From positions 1 through 64,000 of the forward strand of contig NZ_BSSU01000003.1 in NCBI RefSeq assembly GCF_030161415.1: a stretch of 64,000 nt of DNA. Direction: 5' to 3'. Made by a program: the position numbers and the translations under genes. Position 1 is the stretch's first letter, and every line of letters starts with the position of its first letter. This DNA comes from Thalassotalea eurytherma (GTDB lineage Bacteria; Pseudomonadota; Gammaproteobacteria; Enterobacterales; Alteromonadaceae). The notes beneath the pieces were generated by a model, which saw only the letters and a program-made list of their open reading frames with translations, made no database searches and was not told the origin of the DNA. This document shows positions 53,252 to 62,957 of this stretch, piece after piece.

Positions 53252-54281
53252 CTTCGATAACCTTTCTAAACTCGGTTTTACGGTTCATGACAAACTCTTT
53301 GGCGTGAACAACACTTTCTACAAAATCAATCACTTGAGCTTGGAGCTTCACCCTGTTTAATTTATTAATACGTACAATACCGCCGGGACTTAATACATTT
53401 ACTTCAATTAACTTTCCACCAATAACGTCAATGCCAGTAAAGTAAAGACCGTCACGCACAAGTTTTGGGCCTATATATTTACACAGTTTTTTCTCTTGAG
53501 CGGTTAACTTATGCTTTACTACTTTACCACCGGCATGCACGTTCGAGCGCACATCATTAGATGCAGGTACACGCTTCATAGCGCCAATAGGCTCGCCATT
53601 AAGCATTAATATGCGTACATCGCCTTCTTCCGCGCCATGCACGTAATCTTGCAAAATAACGTAATTACTCCCTTTACCATGCTCGTCGCCGCCGATGTAA
53701 AAATCGAGTAATGATCTAAAGCTTTGGCGAGCACTTTTTTCTAATACAATAACGCCTCTACCACCGTAACCATCAAGCGGCTTTAAAATCATTTTATCGC
53801 TGTCAGACTCTTCAAATATTCTTTCAAGGTAATCGCGGTTTTTGGAAACATGTGTTGCGGGAATAAACTCACTTTCGGTATCTTGAAACGATGCGGTATA
53901 AATTTTGTTATTCGCAATACGCAAGCCGTCTAGGTCGTTCATAATAAACGTATCGCCGCGTACCGAATCTAAAAAGTTTAAGGCTAAAGTATCAAGTGGT
54001 GGATTTGCTCTCATAATGACGGCATCAAAACCAGCTAAAGGTAATTGAGCGCGTTTAAAGTCAGCAGTTTTATAAAAGCTTGGAATATTATCGGAGTATT
54101 TTGTTTTTTTTGTAAAAACATCACAAAATGCACTCGCAACACTGTCACGAATGGTTAAGTTGTTTACTGTTGACAGCGCAACAGTATGGCCACGTTTAAC
54201 ACACTCATGTATTAAACGAAGAGTCGAATCTGTCTCAGGCTCAATGCGATCCCAAGGGTACATAATAAAACAAATTTTCAT
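53235..54281 (-). CDS. Glutathione synthetase-like ATP-grasp ligase
   Basis: Cytoplasmic ATP-grasp enzyme of 348 residues, nearest to GshB/RimK. The ATP-binding MILKPLDGYGGRGVIVLE, the DVRILMLNGEPIGAMKRVP strand and the Mg2+/phosphate region TGIDVIGGKLIEVNVLSPGG are intact. It would join a carboxylate to an amine through an acyl phosphate. Not near gshA, and paired with a DUF1704/amidohydrolase fusion that overlaps its end. Similar pairs recur in proteobacteria. It may make a small peptide or add a residue to a protein rather than act in glutathione synthesis. Confidence 0.82.
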   Translation of the reverse strand: MKICFIMYPWDRIEPETDSTLRLIHECVKRGHTVALSTVNNLTIRDSVASAFCDVFTKKTKYSDNIPSFYKTADFKRAQLPLAGFDAVIMRANPPLDTLALNFLDSVRGDTFIMNDLDGLRIANNKIYTASFQDTESEFIPATHVSKNRDYLERIFEESDSDKMILKPLDGYGGRGVIVLEKSARQSFRSLLDFYIGGDEHGKGSNYVILQDYVHGAEEGDVRILMLNGEPIGAMKRVPASNDVRSNVHAGGKVVKHKLTAQEKKLCKYIGPKLVRDGLYFTGIDVIGGKLIEVNVLSPGGIVRINKLNRVKLQAQVIDFVESVVHAKEFVMNRKTEFRKVIEDANAV

Positions 54282-54438
54282 TGGCTAATTCCAAGCAAAT
54301 GATACTTGAGTTAAGTATCTTAATTTTGGCGAAGCATACAGAAAACTTGCTGTTATGACTGCTAAATAATTATTGTCGTGACCTTAAAAAATATTTATCA
54401 AACAGGTCTTCCATGACCAGTAAAGTGACAGGTTTATT

Positions 54439-54780
54439 TTAAGAGAATGCAAGCTCATTTCCGCTAGCATCTCTTGTTTTGCCATTACTCATAGAAAAAC
54501 CATGGTGAACTCGGCTTTTTTCAACTGCCGCCAGGTATTTTTTCCACAAGTTTACTGAGTATAAATGACTTTCATCTAGTTTTTGCATAGAAGCGACAAA
54601 TTGAACTTCTTCTTCATTTTCAGGTAATAATTTACCATTGTGAAGTGCCTCAAATGTTTTGCCATAAAGCGCTAATTCATCAGATTCACGTTTGTTAAAA
54701 TGGCCACTACGCGAAATACCGTGAGGAAACGTGCTGTCACCAAAAAACATTGTTTGCCCTTTTCTAATTTGAGTTTTCAT
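54439..54780 (-). CDS. maoP: MaoP (DUF413) macrodomain Ori protein
   Basis: Protein of 113 residues of the DUF413 family. E. coli MaoP (YifE, 112 residues) helps organise the Ori macrodomain with a short DNA site, maoS. The family core is clear: FPHGISRSGHFNKRESDELALYGKTFEALHNGKLLPENEEEVQFV. In E. coli maoP is divergent from hdfR; here an exported-protein gene lies between them but hdfR is still next, which supports orthology. The start overlaps the upstream stop as ATGA. An ATG ten codons in is a possible alternative start. Confidence 0.85.
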   Translation of the reverse strand: MKTQIRKGQTMFFGDSTFPHGISRSGHFNKRESDELALYGKTFEALHNGKLLPENEEEVQFVASMQKLDESHLYSVNLWKKYLAAVEKSRVHHGFSMSNGKTRDASGNELAFS

Positions 54781-55052
54781 ATTTCACTCTCCGCATTATG
54801 AGAAATAAATGACGTAAGTCCAGCGCGCGTCTTGAAGGTTCTATAAGCCGATACCGATAAATCAACGTTTACACATTGAGTGATCATATTTTTGGTATTT
54901 GCATCATTTTGATAGCCATGTTGCTCAAGGCAATACTCGTGAACTGCTGTTACGCGCTCTATCGTTGGGCTAGAAAGTCTATCAACCTCTATTTGCGTAG
55001 CAAAAACACCGCTAGAAACCCAAATAGATAACACCAGCGCTTTTATTCTCAT
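54777..55052 (-). CDS. Small exported hypothetical protein
   Basis: Predicted protein of 91 residues from ATG 55052; the frame also opens at 55082, but the inner ATG starts a signal peptide (MRIKALVLSIWVSSGVFAT). The mature part has two Cys (HEYCLEQHG and TQCVNVD) that could pair in the periplasm. No family recognised. It overlaps maoP, so they share a transcript, and it is divergent from hdfR. Confidence 0.6.
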   Translation of the reverse strand: MRIKALVLSIWVSSGVFATQIEVDRLSSPTIERVTAVHEYCLEQHGYQNDANTKNMITQCVNVDLSVSAYRTFKTRAGLTSFISHNAESEI

Positions 55053-55178
55053 TTGTTTGTAACGATTAATTGTTTGGAACAATCTAAGAGAAAAGTAACG
55101 CGTTTAAAAACAAATAATATTTGTCGCAGCGATAATTTTTAATTACATTAGCGATACTAAAATAATCAGGAATTTGGC

Positions 55179-56009
55179 ATGGATATTAGAGTTTTTAAAA
55201 CTTTTATAGCAGTTGCTGAAAATAAACATTTCGGTAGAGCGGCTGAAACTCTATATATTACTCAGGCGGCGGTAAGCGCGCGAATAAAACAATTAGAAGA
55301 ATTTTACTCAACACAATTAATTATTCGTGAAAAAAACAATCTAAGGCTAACACCGTCTGGTGAGTCGCTACTTTCACATGCGCATTTGCTCGTTAGCCAG
55401 ATGGAACAGTCAAAGATTGCATTATCTATAGCCAGCCAACAAAAAATATCATTCAACATTGCTGCAACGCCAAATGTATGGGATGCATTTTTTAGCAATA
55501 GAATTCAAGATGCCATCGAACTGCTTGATAACGTATCATTAAGCACCGAAATCTCTGTTAGGGAAGCAATTCAACGAAAACTCGATGATAGAACCCTTGA
55601 TGTTGGATTACTAATGGATCCAATTAAGGATGACGAATTTATCAATGAATTAGTTGGTCATTTTGACTTATCTCTTGTTGGCTCTCGTCCAACTTTTGAC
55701 AAAGATGTTGAAGATTATATTCTTGTTGATTGGGGCATTACCTTTCAAAAGGAGCACGCCCTTCATCATAAAGTTATGCCAAACTTTAAAACCTCTGCTG
55801 CCATGATTGCGCTTGAAGTAGTTTTATCAAAAGGCGGGTTCGCTTACCTGCCTGCTGAATTAATAACACAAAGCCTAGAATCAAACACGTTATTTGAAAT
55901 TGACGCGCCAGTACACATAAAAAGACCTATTTTTATGACCTATCGAAAAAATAATGTTAACGACGACTTAATTCGCCAGTTAAAAAATATGCTTTCCCTA
56001 ATTCAATAA
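55179..56009 (+). CDS. hdfR: HdfR-like LysR-family regulator
   Basis: LysR regulator of 276 residues, like E. coli HdfR (279). The helix-turn-helix (about 3-62) includes NKHFGRAAETLYITQAAVSARIKQLEEFYSTQLIIREKNNLRLT, very close to HdfR, and the effector domain has LLGHF-like ELVGHFDLSLV and LVDWGITFQ. In E. coli HdfR represses flhDC and is divergent from maoP, as here apart from one small gene. The target in this organism cannot be told. Confidence 0.82.
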   Translation: MDIRVFKTFIAVAENKHFGRAAETLYITQAAVSARIKQLEEFYSTQLIIREKNNLRLTPSGESLLSHAHLLVSQMEQSKIALSIASQQKISFNIAATPNVWDAFFSNRIQDAIELLDNVSLSTEISVREAIQRKLDDRTLDVGLLMDPIKDDEFINELVGHFDLSLVGSRPTFDKDVEDYILVDWGITFQKEHALHHKVMPNFKTSAAMIALEVVLSKGGFAYLPAELITQSLESNTLFEIDAPVHIKRPIFMTYRKNNVNDDLIRQLKNMLSLIQ

Positions 56010-56077
56010 ATTTAGACAACAAAAAGTTGCCTGACATAAGGTTAAAGTTAAGAACCAAGTCACTTATCATACATATA

Positions 56078-56106
56078 AAAAAAGGGTCCCTATTGGGACC
56101 CTTTTA
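56078..56106. terminator. Bidirectional terminator
   Basis: AAAAGGGTCCC, four-base loop, GGGACCCTTTT, with A- and T-runs, between the convergent hdfR and GH3 genes. Confidence 0.85.
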
Positions 56107-56125
56107 GTATCAGGTAGTTAACCTA

Positions 56126-58705
56126 TTACTGACACGTTAAGTTCGCTTCTTCTTTTGGCTGTGGTTCATATACCACACCACCGATCTGAATAACCGCCTG
56201 TCCACTTGTCGATAAAGAAAATGGCACGACGGCATCGCCAAAGCTCATCCCCTTCTCAGCAAAGCAGGCTAAATCAATCGAGATACTCGACCACCCATGA
56301 TGTAATCGATGATTAATTTCATCAGTGATATCAAGTGAAGCGCCGCAGTTATCGTCTGGGCTTTCTGCTTTTTGACATGCTAAAGTAATCTCTACATTAG
56401 CCGTTGGTTTTTCCAAAACATTGACCATAAAGGTGAGTTTCGAATTTGCTTCTATAGCCGAGCGTAAGTCTTCTCTGAAGTTGCTTTTACTCACTAAACG
56501 AATACCTGCTTTTTCTTTGCCGGCAAACGTCAATTGAATAGAGTCTTCTTGAACTAAGCGATCAACAGTACGGTATGATAGACTGCCAATCGTGTGAGTA
56601 TTTGCGTTAGGCTCCAATTGCTCATCACCCGAATACAACCACATTAACCAAGGTTTATGCATTTGACCATCAAAGAATACTTTCTTCTGCATTGCCGTTT
56701 CATCAACAACAAGTGTTGCATCTAAGTCATCAGCCAACACATTTTCATCGCCGTAGCGTAAGCCGAAACCATAAGGTAAAAGTGGCTGATAATCTTCATC
56801 ACCTTTGTTCACAACCGCTTGATTTGCACTATTTGGCCATGAGAAAGATAACTTACCAACAAAATCATGAGTAATCTCACCGTTAGGCAAGGTGAATAAA
56901 ACATCAGAAACACCGTTACCTTCTGAACCTGGTAACCAAGCCGCTACAAAAGCGTCTGAGGCATTTAATTCAGCATTTACCCACATTGGGCGACCACTGA
57001 TAAATATAGAAACAACAGGGATACCTTGAGCTTTAAGTTTGTTTAGCAAGGCTAAATCTGACTTTTCACCACGTTGGTAATCTAAATTATCTCTATCACC
57101 ATGGCCTTCTGCGTATGGATCTTCGCCAAAAACAACAATTGCTACATCTGGTTTTTCATTAAAATCACCGTCAACGTCTAGTGTCACCTTTCCGCCTGCA
57201 GCGCTAACTTTTTCTACGATACCGTCATAAATTGAGCTACCACCAGGAAAGTCGTTGTTGTTGTTACCTGTACCTTGCCACGTAACGGTCCAACCACCTG
57301 ATTGTTTGCCAATATTATCTGCACCATTACCAGCAACTAATATGTTTTGGTTTGGTTTGATAGGTAGTACGTTACCTTTATTCTTTAGCAGCACCAAAGA
57401 TTCACGTACCGCCTGACGTGCTACGTCACGATGAGCTTTAGCACCAATTAACTCAGTTTTACCTGAATATTGACGGTTAGCAGGGCTTGGCTTATCAAAA
57501 AGGCCAGCTCTGAATTTAACTCGCAAAATACGACGCACGGCATCATCAATTCTTGATTGACTGATCACGCCAGAATTTACTTGTGCAATTGTATTTTCAT
57601 ATAAAGGTTTCCATGCATCTGTTGGCACCATGTACATATCTAAGCCTGCATTAACTGCCTGTGGGCAACTTTCATTAGTACAGTCTTTAACTTGTCCATG
57701 ACCATTCCAGTCACCTACAACAAAACCATCAAAACCCATTTTATCTTTTAAAACATCAGTTAACAGGTATTTGTTGCCGTGAATTTTGTCGCCGTGCCAG
57801 CTGTTAAAAGACGCCATAACCGACTGAGAACCAGCCGTTAAACCGCCAACATACCCTTGTGCATGCAGATCAAATAAGTCTTGTTCAGAAGCAATATTGT
57901 CACCTTGATCATCGCCCTTTTCAGTACCGCCATCCCCTAAGAAATGTTTAACTGTACTGATCACGCGTTTATCACTTAAAAAGTCGCCGTCGGCATGGCC
58001 TTGCAATCCTTTAACAATTGACGCTGAGTATTCACGAACAATTTCAGGATCTTCAGAATAACTTTCATATGTTCTGCCCCAACGGTCATCTCTAACAACC
58101 GCGACAGTAGGTGCAAACACCCAATCGATACCGGTTACCATGACTTCTGTTGCCGTAATTTCAGCAATTTTTTCAATCAAATCAGGGTTATTCATAGCCC
58201 CCAAACCAATATTATGTGGAAACAAAGTAGCGCCAATAACATTGTTGTGACCATGAACAGCATCTGTTCCCCACATGGTTGGAATTGCATTGCCATCTAC
58301 AGACGCATCAATCGATGCTTGATACATGTCTTCGGCAAGGTTTATCCAATCTTGTGGTGTCGACTGCTTGTTGTTGCTTGGGAATGAACCACCGCCATTA
58401 AGATATGATCCAAAACCATATTTGCGCATATCTTCTACGGTAATATCACGTATTTCTGGCTGTATCATTTGAGCAACTTTTTGCTCTAATGTCATTGTAG
58501 CTAATAACGTTTCAACTTTAGCTTCAATGTCTGCATCTTGCTTTACTTCAAAATCAAGCGCTGGCCAAATATCGATATTGTGTTTCATTTCTTCCTGTTG
58601 AGCCTTTGGCTTTTCAACCATTTGCTCGTTTGATGACTCATTAGAGCATGCCGTTAGTGCCGACATAGCAACGAGTACCGCAATTGGTTTAATTGTTGTT
58701 TTCAT
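56126..58705 (-). CDS. GH3 beta-glucosidase/glucan hydrolase lipoprotein
   Basis: Lipid-anchored glycoside hydrolase family 3 enzyme of 859 residues, probably periplasmic. The lipobox LTAC places the lipidated Cys at residue 20. The TIM-barrel (about 60-410) has DRWGRTYESYSEDP and KHFLGDGGTEKGDDQGD, with the nucleophile Asp332 in FVVGDWNGHG. A second domain (about 420-640) holds the acid/base region, and an ExoP-type galactose-binding-like C-terminal domain follows (about 660-850). This is the pattern of exo-1,3/1,4-beta-glucanases. The gene is 14 bp downstream of the sugar transporter in one operon whose promoter region carries LacI operators. Confidence 0.9.
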   Translation of the reverse strand: MKTTIKPIAVLVAMSALTACSNESSNEQMVEKPKAQQEEMKHNIDIWPALDFEVKQDADIEAKVETLLATMTLEQKVAQMIQPEIRDITVEDMRKYGFGSYLNGGGSFPSNNKQSTPQDWINLAEDMYQASIDASVDGNAIPTMWGTDAVHGHNNVIGATLFPHNIGLGAMNNPDLIEKIAEITATEVMVTGIDWVFAPTVAVVRDDRWGRTYESYSEDPEIVREYSASIVKGLQGHADGDFLSDKRVISTVKHFLGDGGTEKGDDQGDNIASEQDLFDLHAQGYVGGLTAGSQSVMASFNSWHGDKIHGNKYLLTDVLKDKMGFDGFVVGDWNGHGQVKDCTNESCPQAVNAGLDMYMVPTDAWKPLYENTIAQVNSGVISQSRIDDAVRRILRVKFRAGLFDKPSPANRQYSGKTELIGAKAHRDVARQAVRESLVLLKNKGNVLPIKPNQNILVAGNGADNIGKQSGGWTVTWQGTGNNNNDFPGGSSIYDGIVEKVSAAGGKVTLDVDGDFNEKPDVAIVVFGEDPYAEGHGDRDNLDYQRGEKSDLALLNKLKAQGIPVVSIFISGRPMWVNAELNASDAFVAAWLPGSEGNGVSDVLFTLPNGEITHDFVGKLSFSWPNSANQAVVNKGDEDYQPLLPYGFGLRYGDENVLADDLDATLVVDETAMQKKVFFDGQMHKPWLMWLYSGDEQLEPNANTHTIGSLSYRTVDRLVQEDSIQLTFAGKEKAGIRLVSKSNFREDLRSAIEANSKLTFMVNVLEKPTANVEITLACQKAESPDDNCGASLDITDEINHRLHHGWSSISIDLACFAEKGMSFGDAVVPFSLSTSGQAVIQIGGVVYEPQPKEEANLTCQ

Positions 58706-58719
58706 TGACCTTTTAAATC

Positions 58720-59979
58720 CTATGAAGTAATTGATTTATTTTCTGGTTTTGAACCAACAAGCCCGTAATAAGCAATATAGGCGTAGCAGAAAACTGGTAA
58801 AATAAATGAGGCTTGAATACCGATACTATCGGCTAACATACCTTGGAATACTGGTAAAATAGCACCACCCACAATCGCTAAACATAAAATGCCTGAACCT
58901 TGAGATGTGTGACTGCCTAAACCTGTAATCGCTAAACTGAAAATAGTAGGGAACATAATAGAGTTACATAAACCGACGAGTAAAATAGCCCACATTGCTA
59001 CTTGACCAGATGTCATCATCGTGACTAAAAGTAATGCCATTGCCGCTACCGCGTTAAAAGCGAGAACTTTACCAGCCGCTATTCTTTGCATCACGCCTGC
59101 ACCAATAAATCGGCCAACCATTGCACCACCCCAGTAATAGGCAATGTATTTAGCAGCTTGCGATTCTTCTAGGCCAGCGATGTCTGCTTCACCAAGGAAG
59201 TTAACTAAGAAGCTACCAATAGAAACTTCAGCACCTACATAAACAAAAATACCTAAAGCACCTAAAACAAGGTGTTTATATTGCCATGCACTGCCATGTG
59301 TAACTTGCTCTTCTTCTGCATTAACTTCACGCATATCAGGTAATTTTAACCATGCAAATATCGCAGCTAAAATAAGCAGCAATGCGGCAAGCATTAAGTA
59401 AGGCGTTTGAACAGATTCAGCAGAGTTCGCGATTTCATGACCTGCTTGCTCTAAAATTAAATAAGCACCAAAAAATGGAGCAACCGTAGTACCTAACGAG
59501 TTAAACGCTTGTGTTAACGTTAAGCGAGAAGAGGCAGTTTCTGGTTTACCTAAATTACTAACATAAGGGTTTGCTGATACTTGTAATAATGTAATACCAC
59601 TGGCTAAAACAAAAAGCGCCATTAAAAAGACAGGATAACTTTGCATACTTGCTGCAGGATAGAAACAAAGACAACCAATGGCTGCGATGACTAAGCCAAC
59701 AACAATACCTTTTTGGTAGCCTAGCGACTTAACTAATTTGCCGGCAGGTAAAGAAACAAGGAAGTAAGCACCAAAAAAGCAAAATTGAATCAACATTGCT
59801 TGGGTGTAAGTTAAATCAAACACCGCTTTTAAGTGCGGAATAAGAATATCATTTAAGCAGGTAATAAACCCCCACATAAAGAACAATGATGTTAGAGACG
59901 TTAGTGCAAATCGATAATTTGATTGCTCTAAAGAGCCGCCACCCGTTGAATTCGTTGAATTTGGTGTAAAACCCGACAT
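58720..59979 (-). CDS. Sugar MFS transporter (FucP/GluP type)
   Basis: Inner-membrane proton symporter of 419 residues with twelve helices in the FucP/glucose-galactose family. [24 protein letters not shown] at the first helix, and [40 protein letters not shown], are family signatures. It heads an operon with the GH3 gene and is divergent from GH1. It probably carries glucose or a short glucoside set free by GH3. Confidence 0.9.
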   Translation of the reverse strand: MSGFTPNSTNSTGGGSLEQSNYRFALTSLTSLFFMWGFITCLNDILIPHLKAVFDLTYTQAMLIQFCFFGAYFLVSLPAGKLVKSLGYQKGIVVGLVIAAIGCLCFYPAASMQSYPVFLMALFVLASGITLLQVSANPYVSNLGKPETASSRLTLTQAFNSLGTTVAPFFGAYLILEQAGHEIANSAESVQTPYLMLAALLLILAAIFAWLKLPDMREVNAEEEQVTHGSAWQYKHLVLGALGIFVYVGAEVSIGSFLVNFLGEADIAGLEESQAAKYIAYYWGGAMVGRFIGAGVMQRIAAGKVLAFNAVAAMALLLVTMMTSGQVAMWAILLVGLCNSIMFPTIFSLAITGLGSHTSQGSGILCLAIVGGAILPVFQGMLADSIGIQASFILPVFCYAYIAYYGLVGSKPENKSITS

Positions 59980-60095
59980 AGTTAACCCTATTATTTTAAT
60001 TGTTAATAACTGGTAAACAGTGCACTCCTTACCAGTAAAAGCTTCGAGTATGAAATATATTGACCTTTTGAAATTTTCACACTACCCTACAAAAA

Positions 60096-60109
60096 TGTAA
60101 GCGCTTTCA
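60096..60109. promoter_or_regulatory. LacI-type operator 4
   Basis: TGTAAGCGCTTTCA in the divergent promoter region between the MFS transporter/GH3 operon and GH1, nearer the leftward promoter. Identical to operators 1, 2 and 5. Confidence 0.85.
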
Positions 60110-60151
60110 CACGTAATTAAATACCACTTGGTATTTTTTTTCAAATGTTTT

Positions 60152-60165
60152 TGTAAGCGCTTTCA
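60152..60165. promoter_or_regulatory. LacI-type operator 5
   Basis: TGTAAGCGCTTTCA, 56 bp from operator 4 and 55 bp before the GH1 start. The pair could loop and control both directions together. Confidence 0.85.
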
Positions 60166-60219
60166 AAAATAATAACGAATAACAAATAGTAGATATTTAT
60201 TAAGAGAAAGGGTTAATCA

Positions 60220-61551
60220 ATGGCTAATTACACCTTGCCACTAGGTTCTAAAATGTTGTCAAAGCAATTTACCTATGGCGTGGCTACTGCTTCATTTCAA
60301 ATCGAAGGCGGTGTCGAGCACCGTTTACCTTGTATCTGGGACACGTTTTGTGCCACAGAAGGCAAAATTGCCGACCAATCAAATGGTGATGTTGCTTGTG
60401 ATCACTTTCATAAATGGTCAGAGGATATCGATTTAATAGACAGCCTAGGTGTTGATGCTTATCGCTTATCGCTATCATGGCCAAGATTAATCAAAGAAGA
60501 TGGCAGTTTGAATGAAGATGGCGCTACGTTTTACATCAACATATTAGATAAGTTAATTGCTAAAGGGATTAAGCCTTTCGTCACACTATACCACTGGGAC
60601 TTGCCTCAACATATAGAAGACAACGGTGGATGGTTAAATAGAGATACCGCCTACAAATTTGCTGAGTATACCGACATAGTAACAAAAGCATTTGGCGATC
60701 GTGTCCATTCATATGCAACGTTAAACGAACCTTTTTGTAGCTCATACCTCGGCTATGAAGTAGGTATTCACGCCCCAGGCAAGGTTGGCAAAGAATATGG
60801 TCGTAAATCAGCTCATCACTTATTATTGGCTCACGGCCTTGCGATGCAAGTACTGAAAAAAAATGTACCTTCAGCAAAAAATGGGATCGTACTAAATTTC
60901 ACACCGTGTTACAGCGCAACAGATGATGCGGCTGACATTGCTGCAACACAATTTGCTGATGACTACTTCAATCAATGGTATATCAAGCCAATTTTTGATA
61001 AAGAATATCCAGCAATCATCAACCACTTACCAAAAGAACATCAGCCAGATATTCATGACGGTGATATGGAGATTATTGCCCAAACAGTCGATTTTCTTGG
61101 TGTAAACTTTTACACCCGTGCTATTTATAAAGCAGACGAACAAGAAGTTTTTGAACAGCTAGAACCACCGGAACCTCGCACAGATATTGGTTGGGAAATC
61201 TACCCACAAGCCTTTACTAACTTATTAACAGACTTACATAGCAAATATAGCTTGCCACCCGTTTACATTACAGAAAATGGTGCAGCTATGGCAGATCAAT
61301 TAGAAAATGCTCAAGTCAACGATCTTGATCGTGTTGATTATTACCAGGCACATTTAAATGCTGTCAACGATGCGATTGAAGCTGGCGTTAATATCCAAGG
61401 TTATTTTGCCTGGAGTTTAATGGACAACTTTGAATGGGCCGAAGGTTATCTAAAACGCTTTGGTATCGTATACGTTGATTATGTCAGCCAAACTCGTACT
61501 ATAAAACAGAGTGGTTTGCTGTACAGGGACCTGATAAATTCAAGAACTTAA
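60220..61551 (+). CDS. GH1 beta-glucosidase
   Basis: Cytoplasmic family 1 beta-glucosidase of 443 residues, full length for the family. The acid/base Glu170 is in ATLNEPFCS and the nucleophile Glu352 in YITENGAA. The substrate-binding SFQIEGG, LYHWDLPQ and WSLMDNFEWAEGY motifs are intact, and there is no signal peptide. AGAAAGGG precedes the ATG. It probably cleaves imported cellobiose, laminaribiose or a similar beta-glucoside to glucose. First of a rightward operon with a GPH symporter and the LacI gene. Confidence 0.93.
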   Translation: MANYTLPLGSKMLSKQFTYGVATASFQIEGGVEHRLPCIWDTFCATEGKIADQSNGDVACDHFHKWSEDIDLIDSLGVDAYRLSLSWPRLIKEDGSLNEDGATFYINILDKLIAKGIKPFVTLYHWDLPQHIEDNGGWLNRDTAYKFAEYTDIVTKAFGDRVHSYATLNEPFCSSYLGYEVGIHAPGKVGKEYGRKSAHHLLLAHGLAMQVLKKNVPSAKNGIVLNFTPCYSATDDAADIAATQFADDYFNQWYIKPIFDKEYPAIINHLPKEHQPDIHDGDMEIIAQTVDFLGVNFYTRAIYKADEQEVFEQLEPPEPRTDIGWEIYPQAFTNLLTDLHSKYSLPPVYITENGAAMADQLENAQVNDLDRVDYYQAHLNAVNDAIEAGVNIQGYFAWSLMDNFEWAEGYLKRFGIVYVDYVSQTRTIKQSGLLYRDLINSRT

Positions 61552-61578
61552 TCCGTCATTACAATAAGAATTAAAAAT

Positions 61579-62907
61579 ATGATCAGTGTAAAAGAAAAAA
61601 TTGCATACGGCCTCGGCGATACAGCAAGTAATATCATTTTCCAAACCGTTATGACCTTTCTGATGCTTTACTACACTGATGTAGTTGGCTTGGATGCGGC
61701 GGTTGTCGGTACAATGTTTTTAGCAGTTCGCATTTTTGATGCGGTAACCGATCCATTAATGGGCTCTCTTGCAGATAAAACGCAAACACGATGGGGTCAT
61801 TTCCGCCCTTACCTACTTTGGTTAGCGCTGCCTTTTGCCATTATTAGTATTCTTGCTTTTACTACACCTGATCTTGAAGGTACAAGTAAAATCGTCTATT
61901 GCTTTACTACCTATACACTTTTAATGATTGCCTACACTGCGATAAACATTCCTTATTGTGCACTGGGTGGCGTAATCACTGCCGATGCAAAAGAGCGTGT
62001 TACCGTACAATCTTACCGGTTCGTTTTTGGTATGTTAGGTGGCTTAATTGTAGCCGGCTGTACCATGCCACTCGTTGAGTATTTTGGCCAAGGTGATGAC
62101 GCAAAAGGTTATCAACTTGCAATGACAGCAATGAGCATTTTAGGCTTTATTTTATTTTTGCTTTGTTTTGCCGGTACCAAAGAGCGTATTGAACAACCCA
62201 AAGAACAGTTGGTACCATTTTTCGACAGTTTAAAACACCTTTGGAAAAACGATCAGTTTCGAATTCTTTGTCTTGTTGCTTTGTTTCTGCTGTCAGGTCA
62301 GGTATTAAAATTCACCTTAGCAGTATATTACGTAAAGTATTATCTTGGCGATGAAGAGCTAATGACCCCCTTTATTACGTTAGGCGTTTTTGCCTCAATG
62401 ATAGGTTGTGCGGTTGCCCAACCACTGGCTGAGCGTGTTTGTAAAATAAAAGCTTATATTTCTTTACAAGTGATAGCAGCGACGATTTGTGCACTTGCTT
62501 ACTTCATTGAACCCGATCAAATCTATTTAGCATTCGCCGCATTCATTTTATGGAAGTTCTTCTTAGATATGGCAACTCCACTATTATGGGCAAAAATGGC
62601 CGATACAATCGACTATGGTCATGATAAAACGGGTGTAAGAATTACAGGTTTAGTTTACTCGGGTGTTATTTTCTTTATCAAAATGGGTGTTGCCTTAGGT
62701 GGCGCATTTGCAGGTTGGTTGATGGCATTTTACGACTACCAACCAAATGTTGTCCAAACAGAAGCAACTAAACAAGGCATACTACTTAGCTTTACACTAC
62801 TGCCAGCAATCGGTTCATTCTTAGCGGCAGCAGTTATGGCTAAATACACCCTTAATAATGAAAAGCTTGATGCAATTCAAAATAAGCTTAAATTAAGCGC
62901 TAGTTAA
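61579..62907 (+). CDS. GPH-family sugar:cation symporter
   Basis: Inner-membrane transporter of 442 residues with twelve helices in the glycoside-pentoside-hexuronide:cation family, as in MelB and XynP. N-terminal KIAYGLGDTASNIIFQTVMTFLMLYYTDVVG and DAVTDPLMGSLADKTQTRWGHFRPYLLW are its signatures. It starts 27 bp after GH1, so it likely imports the disaccharide that GH1 hydrolyses, complementing the FucP-type transporter for monosaccharide. Confidence 0.92.
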   Translation: MISVKEKIAYGLGDTASNIIFQTVMTFLMLYYTDVVGLDAAVVGTMFLAVRIFDAVTDPLMGSLADKTQTRWGHFRPYLLWLALPFAIISILAFTTPDLEGTSKIVYCFTTYTLLMIAYTAINIPYCALGGVITADAKERVTVQSYRFVFGMLGGLIVAGCTMPLVEYFGQGDDAKGYQLAMTAMSILGFILFLLCFAGTKERIEQPKEQLVPFFDSLKHLWKNDQFRILCLVALFLLSGQVLKFTLAVYYVKYYLGDEELMTPFITLGVFASMIGCAVAQPLAERVCKIKAYISLQVIAATICALAYFIEPDQIYLAFAAFILWKFFLDMATPLLWAKMADTIDYGHDKTGVRITGLVYSGVIFFIKMGVALGGAFAGWLMAFYDYQPNVVQTEATKQGILLSFTLLPAIGSFLAAAVMAKYTLNNEKLDAIQNKLKLSAS

Positions 62908-62957
62908 CAACATGTAAATTAGTTATGATTTCACCGTTTTAATATTCTGAAAAATAT

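Noticed and set aside
53235-54281. Calling the ATP-grasp gene gshB
   Set aside because: It is GshB-like, but the context (DUF1704 fusion partner, no gsh genes) makes true glutathione synthetase uncertain, so no symbol was given.
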